A DNA stretch of 7,298 nucleotides, taken from the NCBI GenBank assembly GCA_003242115.1, contig QBMP01000013.1, positions 1 to 7,298 of the forward strand, written 5' to 3'. Below the pieces are notes generated by a model. The model had not been told where the DNA came from. It ran no database searches and worked only from the letters and a program-made list of their open reading frames with translations. The stretch comes from Phormidesmis priestleyi. Its GTDB lineage: Bacteria; Cyanobacteriota; Cyanobacteriia; Phormidesmidales; Phormidesmidaceae. Shown piece by piece: positions 1-6,500 of the stretch (position 1 is the stretch's first letter; every line of letters begins with the position of its first letter). The position numbers and the translations under genes were made by a program.

Positions 1-104
1 TGAGTAGTTACCATTGTCCATTGAAATAAGCCGAGGCTCAGGCTAGCAGCCATTGAGAAAACAATCAGTCTGGCTTGCTGTGGAAAAAAAGAATTTGCTT
101 GCAT
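1..104 (-). CDS. N-terminal fragment of an unidentified protein with a membrane or signal segment
   Basis: An ATG at 104-102 opens a frame of 34 complete codons that reaches the left edge without a stop, while an in-frame TGA lies four codons upstream of the ATG. The translation begins MQANSFFPQQARLIVFSM and continues with AASLSLGLFQW. A short polar head containing one arginine is followed by about 15 hydrophobic residues (residues 13-27), which fits a signal peptide or single membrane anchor. No Shine-Dalgarno sequence precedes the ATG, which is common in cyanobacteria. It lies 147 bp downstream of the pilin stop, behind two hairpins, so it is probably a separate transcription unit or is expressed by read-through. 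The family cannot be named from 34 residues. A pilus- or envelope-related product would fit the position, but this is only inference. The alternative is a chance open frame. Confidence 0.42.
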   Translation of the reverse strand, partial: MQANSFFPQQARLIVFSMAASLSLGLFQWTMVTT

Positions 105-155
105 GACAGATAATCAGTGAACACTGCTATAGATTACTGCTGTTACTTATGAAAA

Positions 156-195
156 GAAGTCTGCAATCACGACTCAATGCGCAATTACAGACTTC
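156..195 (-). terminator. Rho-independent-like terminator downstream of pilA
   Basis: Read on the minus strand, GAAGTCTGTAAT (195-184) pairs with ATTGCAGACTTC (167-156). This gives a 12-bp stem with one G-U wobble and a 16-nt loop. The stem is followed immediately by UUUUC (155-151). A long stem plus a short U run directly at its base is the expected layout of an intrinsic terminator for the pilin transcript. The large loop and U run of only four make it less than ideal. Confidence 0.55.
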
Positions 196-217
196 CTTAG
201 GTTTGGGCATTGTCAAT

Positions 218-242
218 TATTCATCAAGGAACTTGATGAATA
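218..242 (-). terminator. Perfect 11-bp hairpin just after the pilA stop
   Basis: TATTCATCAAG (242-232 on the minus strand) and CTTGATGAATA (228-218) form a perfect 11-bp stem with a 3-nt loop. The stem begins 9 nt after the TAG stop of the pilin gene. No U tract follows; the next bases read AUUGAC. It may therefore act as a 3' stabilising element or processing barrier rather than a classic terminator, with the hairpin at 156-195 ending transcription. Such a stem would suit a highly expressed pilin mRNA; this last point is inference. Confidence 0.5.
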
Positions 243-251
243 GTCTATTTT

Positions 252-881
252 CTACTGAATAGGCTTGAATCCATTTGCTGCGTTCAAGAGAGGACAAGCT
301 GGTATACCTGGTGCGTTAGAGGCTACGTTATCGAAAGCTGTTTGAGCAATGGTTGCTGCAGTTGGGTTAGCCCCTGACGCAACAGGCGCTTTGACAGCTT
401 CGCAAAGTGTTGCTAGAGTTGTAGCCTCGGTTGTTGCCGTAGCACCTGTACCAGTCGACACTGTGCCAATCTTTACAGCCCCAGCATAAGCCTTGAGGGA
501 GGAGTCAGCACCTGCTGCTGCTGCCTTAGGCTTCGCAACCCCAATCGCAACGACACCGGGCGTAACGGCTTCTGTGCCAGCGTAGTAGTCATAATTAGCG
601 GTTGAGTCAGCAATACCTAAGCCCAAGAGACCGATGTTGGGAGAGAACTGACCACTCTCCATGTAATAAGCTTGCTGAGCGCGGTTCATAGAGCCGATGT
701 AAGTCTTAGCTTCAGACTGCTTAGCTTTGTTGGCTTGGTTCAAGAAAGAAGGTAGGGCAATAGCAGATAGAATACCGATGATGATGATAACAACGAGAAG
801 TTCGATCAATGTGAAACCGCCGTTGCCCTTTTTCTTGCCAGATAGGTGCTGAAGCAGCTTTGCTTTAAGATCAGATTTCAT
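252..881 (-). CDS. pilA: Type IV major pilin-like protein, PilA (pilin G/H type)
   Basis: The 209-residue product is a prepilin. A 22-residue, lysine-rich leader ends in GNGG, followed by F23-TLIE, so the prepilin peptidase PilD would cut between G22 and F23 and methylate F23. The conserved glutamate at position +5 of the mature protein is E27. Residues 23-47 form the hydrophobic N-terminal helix that anchors the subunit in the membrane and packs in the pilus core. The following segment (about 48-80, with KQSEAKTYIGSMNRAQQAYY) and the NY-DYY motif near 96-100 are typical of cyanobacterial pilins of the G/H family, including PilA. The C-terminal half is rich in Ala, Thr, Ser and Gly (about 117-160), a likely surface and possibly glycosylated region. 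C160 and C196 could close the usual C-terminal disulphide loop. The ATG at 881-879 has GGAG at 894-891 with a 9-nt spacer. In cyanobacteria such pilins build the thick pili used for twitching motility and DNA uptake. Minor pilin is the alternative role. Confidence 0.92.
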   Translation of the reverse strand: MKSDLKAKLLQHLSGKKKGNGGFTLIELLVVIIIIGILSAIALPSFLNQANKAKQSEAKTYIGSMNRAQQAYYMESGQFSPNIGLLGLGIADSTANYDYYAGTEAVTPGVVAIGVAKPKAAAAGADSSLKAYAGAVKIGTVSTGTGATATTEATTLATLCEAVKAPVASGANPTAATIAQTAFDNVASNAPGIPACPLLNAANGFKPIQ

Positions 882-890
882 GGAAGGTGT

Positions 891-894
891 CTCC
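891..894 (-). promoter_or_regulatory. Shine-Dalgarno site of pilA
   Basis: GGAG on the minus strand, 9 nt upstream of the ATG at 881. It confirms the chosen start, which also yields a complete prepilin leader peptide. Confidence 0.7.
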
Positions 895-962
895 GAGATG
901 TTTTTTTGAGGTAAGTTGCGTTCGTGTGATAGAAATTAAGCTGTCCGCCTACACAAGAGAGA

Positions 963-988
963 CTTAAAGCTAACTGAAACTCTTTAAG
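963..988 (-). promoter_or_regulatory. Stem-loop in the pilA leader
   Basis: CTTAAAG (988-982 on the minus strand) and CTTTAAG (969-963) form a perfect 7-bp stem with a 12-nt loop. There is no U tract behind it, and it lies within the presumed untranslated leader. It could affect mRNA stability or be a binding site. No known riboswitch consensus was recognised around it. Confidence 0.3.
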
Positions 989-1222
989 CGGGTCGTCTTT
1001 ACTTGCTTTCCGCTCCGAACTTAATTTGCCCCTCAACATTTCTTGAACAGTCAGCCTATTTACACAAGCGCCCACAAGTTATTTGCCAATTAATCCGTAT
1101 TTTGCCGGTATCGGCCCCTGATAAAGCTGCACAAACACAGCCAATCAAGCTATAGTGCCCACCTACTCATCAAAATATCTTGCTAAGAAAAACATCTGTT
1201 ACTTCATTATTGCAGACTGCAT

Positions 1223-1939
1223 TTATGGGTTTGGCAGATTATCAGGATCGAATCCCTGCGATCTGATAAAGGCTTCTAGGCGCGATCGTTCCTGCCTTTC
1301 TTTTTCTGCCTGAAACCGAGCCTTTTCCTCTGCACTCAAATGCCGATTGCCGCGCTGATCATACCAAGTCAAAATTTCTCGGGTTAAGCCGCCTACCTCA
1401 GCCTGATATCGCCCCATGCCTATGGCTGCTTCAGGCATCCAAAACGGCTCACCTATTTGCAAACGATAGGTACCCGCTTCTAGCTTATACACCTCAAAAG
1501 GCTGATGCTGATCGCGATTCCAGAACTCTGGATTGTACACTACGTAGTACAGCACACCTAGATTTGAATAAATATCCATTTTTTTGTTATATTCCCCACC
1601 CGGTTTGTGCGAAACCATCTCTATCGCCAAGATTGGCACAATTTCCTGCTCCTCCCACACCGCATAGCTTCTACGATATTTGTCACCTTTTTTTCGCTCT
1701 ACACCTAAGCTCAGAAACGCATCTGGCACAACTGGCACTCTAAGATTTAACCCGGTCGTGTGGTACACCGCCATATCCACACCCAAAAACCAATCCATCC
1801 GCTCTGCCCACAGATGCGTCAGCAGCATTAGGAGTAAATTGGGCAACAAATTTTGATCTTCATTATCCGCAGGTGTAGCATCCGAGCAGGGTAAATCAGC
1901 AGTGCTAGGAAGAGACTGACGAATATAGGCAGAAGTCAT
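1223..1939 (-). CDS. Uma2 family (DUF820) PD-(D/E)XK nuclease-like protein
   Basis: The start is set at the ATG at 1939-1937, which has a full GGAGG (1952-1948) with an 8-nt spacer, giving 238 residues. A TTG five codons upstream would overlap that site and is rejected. The Uma2 core runs from about 33 to 170. It contains V-PDAF with D73, the strand ILAIEMVS with E107, and the following EYNKKMDIYSNLGVLYYVVYN segment with K119/K120 and Y124. This matches the D...E...K layout of the PD-(D/E)XK fold, so the acidic catalytic residues look intact. The C-terminus (about 190-225) is a charged Glu/Arg/Lys helix, probably coiled coil, ending in the GFDPDNLP motif common in cyanobacterial members. The family is highly expanded in cyanobacteria. 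A DNase fold is predicted, but the cellular role is not established and nuclease activity is inferred. It lies 38 bp behind glcD on the same strand and likely shares its transcript. Confidence 0.85.
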   Translation of the reverse strand: MTSAYIRQSLPSTADLPCSDATPADNEDQNLLPNLLLMLLTHLWAERMDWFLGVDMAVYHTTGLNLRVPVVPDAFLSLGVERKKGDKYRRSYAVWEEQEIVPILAIEMVSHKPGGEYNKKMDIYSNLGVLYYVVYNPEFWNRDQHQPFEVYKLEAGTYRLQIGEPFWMPEAAIGMGRYQAEVGGLTREILTWYDQRGNRHLSAEEKARFQAEKERQERSRLEAFIRSQGFDPDNLPNP

Positions 1940-1947
1940 ATCAAGAG

Positions 1948-1952
1948 CCTCC
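1948..1952 (-). promoter_or_regulatory. Shine-Dalgarno site that decides the uma2 start
   Basis: GGAGG on the minus strand, 8 nt before the ATG at 1939. The in-frame TTG at 1954-1952 overlaps its first base and has no such site of its own, so translation should begin at 1939. Confidence 0.7.
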
Positions 1953-1977
1953 AAAAGCTGTCCTTATTGCATCAGTT

Positions 1978-3456
1978 CTAAAAAATCTCTAGCCCTCCAA
2001 ACGTCCCAGCTCCGGCATGAGCCGATTCCCCACAAGTTCGTGGCGTCGGGAAAATTTTCGTCGGATTCGCCAGCCCCTGCTTATTCAGTGCACCTCGCAC
2101 CCACTGCATCGTCTCCAAATCTGTTGCACTAAACATATCCGCCATATAGCAGCGCTTATCTGCCCCAATACCGTGCTCACCCGAAATGCTGCCGCCTACC
2201 CGCACACACAGCTTCAAAATGTCTCCACCCAAAGCCTCCACTTCCTCTAGCTGCCCCGGCACATTGTTGTTGTACAAAATCAGCGGATGCAGGTTACCAT
2301 CTCCCGCATGAAACACATTCGCCACCCGGTAGCCATGCTTTTCACCTAGCGCCTCTATTTCTCTCAGCACTTCCGGCAGCCGCGTTCTCGGAATCACCCC
2401 ATCTTGCACATAGTAATCAGGGCTAAGCTTACCCATCGCCGCAAACGCAGCCTTGCGCCCCTTCCACAGCCGCAGTCTCTCTGCCTCATCTGTCGCATGA
2501 GTAAGCTGCCGCGCCCCATTTTTCACACAAAAAGCCTCTATCGCTTTAGCACTCGCCGCTACTTCTGCCGGAGCCCCGTCTATCTCTATGAGTAAAATCG
2601 CCACGGCATCTCGTGGATAGCAATTTGTCGCCACCACATCTTCAACGGCATTCAGGCTAAAGTTATCCATCATCTCCATGCCCGCCGGAATAATGCCCGC
2701 TTGGATGATATCTGAAACCGTTTCACCCGCCGCTTCTACACTCGTAAAGTCAGCGAGAATGACCTGTACACATTCAGGCGACTTCAATATGCGCAGCGTC
2801 ACCTCACAAGCAATGCCTAATGTCCCTTCCGAACCGACAAAAATGCCCGTCAGGTCATAACCGGGCATCTCAGCAACCGGCCCACCCACATCGACGATCT
2901 CACCGTTAGGCAGCACTAGCTTTAACCCCAGCACATGATTCGTCGTCACGCCGTACTTCAAGCAGTGCACCCCACCGGAGTTTTCAGCCACGTTGCCGCC
3001 AATTGAGCAAGCAAGCTGACTGGAAGGATCGGGCGCATAGTAAAAACCTGCGCCGCTCACGGCTTGCGTAATCCAGTTATTGATTACTCCTGGCTGCACA
3101 ACTACGCGCTGGTTGTCATAGTCAATCTCTAAAATTTGCTGCATACAGGTGGTGACGATCAGCACACAGTCTTCAATCGGCAAGGCTCCACCAGAGAGCC
3201 CAGTCCCGGCCCCACGCGTGACAAAGGGAAGATTTTGCTCGTGGCACAGTCGCACAACTGCGGCTATTTCTTCAGTCGTTTTTGGCAGGGTCACCACTGC
3301 CGGACGCTGCCGATAGCTGGTGAGGCCATCACACTCATACACCAGCAGCTCTTCTTTGCGCCGCATCACCCGGTTTGCATCTAGCAGTGCTTCTAAAGCA
3401 TTAACGACAGGCTGCCAGTCACGAGAGCTAGTGCGAGTATCAATAGCGGCGACCAT
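1978..3456 (-). CDS. glcD: Glycolate oxidase/dehydrogenase FAD-linked subunit GlcD
   Basis: This FAD enzyme oxidises glycolate to glyoxylate; in cyanobacteria it feeds the photorespiratory pathway that recovers 2-phosphoglycolate made by Rubisco. With the ATG at 3456 the product has 492 residues, close to the usual size. The N-terminal FAD-binding (PCMH-type) domain includes TRGAGTGLSGG at 80-90, PDPSS at 142-146, NVAENSGGVHCLKYG at 155-169 and GSEGTLG at 208-214. The C-terminal FAD-oxidase domain carries VFHAGDGNLHP at 381-391, SGEHGIG at 425-431 and NPTKIFP at 464-470. These are hallmark motifs of the GlcD/D-lactate dehydrogenase group. The frame is open for 16 more codons to a GTG at 3504. 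That GTG has no Shine-Dalgarno site and lies almost at the predicted transcription start, whereas the ATG at 3456 is preceded by GGAA six bases upstream and matches the family N-terminus (DWQPVVNALEALL). GlcE and GlcF partners are not in the window. D-lactate as substrate cannot be excluded. Confidence 0.93.
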   Translation of the reverse strand: MVAAIDTRTSSRDWQPVVNALEALLDANRVMRRKEELLVYECDGLTSYRQRPAVVTLPKTTEEIAAVVRLCHEQNLPFVTRGAGTGLSGGALPIEDCVLIVTTCMQQILEIDYDNQRVVVQPGVINNWITQAVSGAGFYYAPDPSSQLACSIGGNVAENSGGVHCLKYGVTTNHVLGLKLVLPNGEIVDVGGPVAEMPGYDLTGIFVGSEGTLGIACEVTLRILKSPECVQVILADFTSVEAAGETVSDIIQAGIIPAGMEMMDNFSLNAVEDVVATNCYPRDAVAILLIEIDGAPAEVAASAKAIEAFCVKNGARQLTHATDEAERLRLWKGRKAAFAAMGKLSPDYYVQDGVIPRTRLPEVLREIEALGEKHGYRVANVFHAGDGNLHPLILYNNNVPGQLEEVEALGGDILKLCVRVGGSISGEHGIGADKRCYMADMFSATDLETMQWVRGALNKQGLANPTKIFPTPRTCGESAHAGAGTFGGLEIF

Positions 3457-3515
3457 AGCAAATTCCAGGGAAAAGATCACCCTTGGATCGTAACGTAGAT
3501 TCACGCTGCCGTAGG

Positions 3516-3543
3516 ATTAGAAGCGCATCTTTCTGCCAGTCAA
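3516..3543 (-). promoter_or_regulatory. Putative sigma-70-type promoter of glcD
   Basis: Minus-strand TTGACT (3543-3538) and TCTAAT (3521-3516) each match five of six consensus bases and are separated by 16 bp. The predicted start near 3509 would leave a leader of about 50 nt before the ATG at 3456. It lies between the cheA stop and glcD, which suggests glcD (with uma2) has its own transcript. The -35 box is part of the last unit of the 12-bp tandem repeat. Confidence 0.42.
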
Positions 3544-3597
3544 ATTGCCCATCAAATCGCCGGTCAAATCGCCCATCAAATCGCCAATCTAACCGCC
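3538..3597. repeat. 12-bp tandem repeat, five units, at the cheA/glcD junction
   Basis: Five contiguous 12-bp units follow the pattern NNTCAAATCGCC on the plus strand: 3538-3549, 3550-3561, 3562-3573, 3574-3585 and 3586-3597. The central three differ only in their first two bases, while the outer two carry one or more changes. The unit at 3586-3597 overlaps the last codons and the TAG stop of cheA. Read on the minus strand, the block stays in the cheA reading frame and would encode GDL[M/T] repeats if the stop were absent. The unit at 3538-3549 provides TTGACT, the -35 box of the putative glcD promoter. Confidence 0.85.
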
Positions 3598-6500
3598 CCG
3601 ACCTTTAGCCAGGGTTTCGCCATTCAGCATTCGCTGGGCTGCATCTAGCAGCGCTTCTTCTAGGTAGGGCTTGGTAAAGTAGCCGCTAGCGCCTAAGTCT
3701 ATGGCCATTTGGCGGTGACGATCAGCGCCGCGAGAGGTCAGCATGGCGATGGGGATACGGTTGAGATGGTTGTCTTTTTGCATCCTCGAAAGCAGCTCTA
3801 GGCCGTCCATTCGCGGCATTTCAATATCGCAGAAGACCAAATCGCAAGGTAAGCCAGAGCGCAGCTTATCCCAAGCTTCTTGGCCGTCGCGGGCTTGCTC
3901 TACGCGGTAACCAACTTTGTTGAAGCTCATCGAAAGCAGTTCGCGCACCGTAATCGAATCGTCTACAATCAGCACAGTTGGATCGCTCTTCACGGGCGCT
4001 TCTTCAATCGCGGCAGCGGCATTGGCCCACAGCAGTGACGTCGGTTCGCGGCGAATGCGGCCCATCGCAATGTCAATCAGTTCTAGCACGTCGGCGATTG
4101 GCATCACTCGGCCATCTCCGAGTACGGTCGCACCCGCAATGCCTAGCGCCTTAGGTACGGGGCCTTCTAGCTGCTTGATCACAATTTCCTGTTCGCCAAT
4201 CACCTGATCGACTTGCAAAGCAACGAAGGTATTGGCATTTCTAAGCACGATGATAGAGAGCACGTCGTCATCTTGACTGCCGCCATATACCCGACCGCGA
4301 CCAATCGTGCGGTTGAATTTGAGCAGATCGGTCACGGGTTGGAACGGCAATAGCTTGTCGCGCCAGCGGACGCAGTTTTGACCTTGGCTGTCTTTGATGA
4401 TGCGATCGCGCGGCACATCCAGCATATCTTCGACCCCATCCATCGGGAAAGCAATTCGAGCCTGATTGCTCACACAGCTCAGCGCCTTAGAAATACTCAG
4501 CGTCAGCGGCAGACGAATCGTAAAGCTGGTGCCTTTGCCCATTTCCGAATCAATCGTGACGCTGCCGCGAATTTCTGCTAGAGAAGTGCGCACCACATCC
4601 ATGCCCACACCGCGTCCGGCAAAGTCATCTGCCTGATCGCGGGTACTAAAGCCTGGATGAAACAACAGCTCATACGTTTCAATATCGGACAGCGAATCGG
4701 CTTCGGCTTTGCTAATCAGCGACTTCTCAATCGCCTTTTGCTTCACAAAGCTAGTATCAATGCCGCCCCCATCATCCGCAACATAAATTACCGTTTGATT
4801 ACCCTGATAAAAAGCTCTCACCGTGATAGAACCTTCAGTCGGTTTGCCAGCCGCGCTTCTAGCCGCAGGCGTTTCAATGCCGTGAGTAATGGCGTTGTTC
4901 ACCAGGTGAGTCAGCGGATCATATAGATTCTCCACAATCATCTTGTCAATCAGCGTATCTTGGCCTTCTATAATTAGCCGAGCCTCCTTGCCGCACTTTA
5001 GCGAAATGTCTCGTACCGCCCGTGGAAGCCGATCAGCCGCCTGCGAAAAGGCGACCATTCGCGCCGTATTTAAGCCCTCTTGCAGTTGAGTCGTAATTTG
5101 TCGAAACTGCCGAGTTACCTGATCAGAAGATTCTACCGTGTAGCCAATGTCAGAAGAAGACTCTCGAACTCGAACAATCAGCTCAATCATCTCTTGCGAG
5201 AGCGTATGAAAGCCGGTGAATTTGTCCATTTCTAGGGCGTCGAAGGTTGCCCCAGTAGCATGATGATCGACGACAGCAGGGGCTGAGCGACTGCCCCCAA
5301 GTGCGTGCGCACGGCGATTGGAGAGTAAAGAGCTTTCAAGCAGCGATCGCTCATACAAATCGCGCATTCTTTGCCCCACATCATTGAGCTGCTGCACTTG
5401 AAAAAGCAAGTTGTCCAAAAACTGCCGCAGGCGCTCTTGATCTCGCTCCAAGGTATTTCGGCTGACCACTAACTCTCCTACCAAGTTACTAAGCGTATCA
5501 AGATGGCTGACCGAAACCCGCATATTTTGCTCACGCACACCGCCGCCACTACGCCTAACCGCTCGCTGAGGCACTCGGCGCACAGACGTAGACGTAAAAC
5601 TCTCAGAAGCGCCGTCTTCTAGCAGCCTTTCTAAGTCACCAAAGTCTTCGTTGCTCGCTGATACTGATGATCTTTGCGCGATTGCTGTGCTGCTAGCCGC
5701 TGGCGTAAAGGTAGGCGCATCATCAAAATCATCCGTCGGTTCATCTGCTGAAAAAGGCTCCTCTGCTGATAACAAATCGTCAGCTAGCAGCAAGTCTAGA
5801 TCGTCGAATTCATCATCCAGACCATTATCTAAACCGTCATTATCTAAACCGTCATTTTCTAGGCCGTCATTTTCTAAACCCTGCTCATGGTCTAGGGCGT
5901 TTCTCTGAATGGGTTCAGAAGTCTCATCAATCTCATCCGTCTCAATCTCACTGGGTGTCTCAATCTCACTGGAAAATGTAGCAGAGGGTTCTACTACATC
6001 TGCTTCACTATCTTGCAGCGTGAAATCTAATAAGTCGTCTAGGTCTAGATCATTCAGGACTGAATCACCCTCAAAATCATCCTCAAGATCACCGTCAAAA
6101 TCAGTATCGAAATCACTATTGAGACTGTCACCTGCTGCGCTGCTAGCGGCTAAATCATCATTAACAAGATCATTTTCTACGAAACTATCAGCCACAAGCA
6201 AATCAGCCTCATTAGATTGATTGCCTGCCTCAGTACTTTCTTCTAAATTCTCTTCCAAGCTCTCTTCTAATGACTCAAATGATAACTCAAAGAGATCATC
6301 TAGTGAATCGTCAATCTGATTCACTTCATCAGATTGAGCCACTTCATCAGATGGATAAGCTTCGAACGGATCGCTTGATGTCGTTTCTGCGAGAAAATCT
6401 CCATTCAAGTCTTCATCAAATAGCAGAGGATCTTCTGCGGATAAATTAAATACATTACTCTCTAAATCATCCTTTACATCCTCATCGCCTTCTAAGTTCT

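Larger units (their letters stand above)
882..1222 (-). promoter_or_regulatory. Non-coding region upstream of pilA: long leader with hairpins, promoter not resolved
   Basis: These 341 bases separate the uma2 stop from the pilA start and hold no convincing gene. A stem-loop at 963-988 (CTTAAAG on both arms, 7 bp, 12-nt loop) lies 82 nt upstream of the pilA ATG. It is flanked by a weaker 5-bp stem, AGCGG/CCGCT (987-991 with 1010-1014). An imperfect inverted repeat GCCGGTATCGGC lies at 1104-1115. A weak promoter-like pair is TTGATT with a badly matching -10 17 bp on, near 1115-1145, and TTGGCA occurs near 1085. Neither is good enough to call. A long structured 5' leader would fit a heavily regulated pilin gene. 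Cyanobacterial pilA promoters may also use alternative sigma factors such as SigF, which would not show as a -35/-10 pair. Confidence 0.4.

Noticed and set aside
115..126. Inverted repeat CAGTGAACACTG between the pilA hairpins and the left-edge gene
   Set aside because: It has a 5-bp arm with a 2-nt gap, common by chance, and no supporting context beyond lying just upstream of the ATG at 104.
941..1070. Two similar stretches (GCCTA...ACACAAG) about 110 bp apart in the pilA upstream region
   Set aside because: The similarity is short and needs a gap to align; probably chance.
882..1080. Cyclic-di-GMP or other known riboswitch in the pilA leader
   Set aside because: The conserved GEMM-type core bases were not found; only simple short stems are present.
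1211..1221. Palindrome TGCAGACTGCA right after the uma2 stop
   Set aside because: It is short, its hairpin loop would be a single base, and no U tract follows, so neither a terminator nor an operator can be supported.
1940..1954. TTG at 1954 as the uma2 start
   Set aside because: It overlaps the GGAGG that serves the ATG at 1939.
3457..3504. GTG at 3504 as the glcD start
   Set aside because: It has no Shine-Dalgarno site, adds 16 residues not expected in the family, and lies within about 5 nt of the predicted transcription start. The ATG at 3456 fits better.
3538..3597. CRISPR-like array
   Set aside because: The 12-bp units are contiguous without spacers, so this is a simple tandem repeat.
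2017..4926. Other plus-strand frames of 60-96 codons over glcD and the kinase domains
   Set aside because: They overlap well-supported conserved domains on the other strand and show no recognisable family features.
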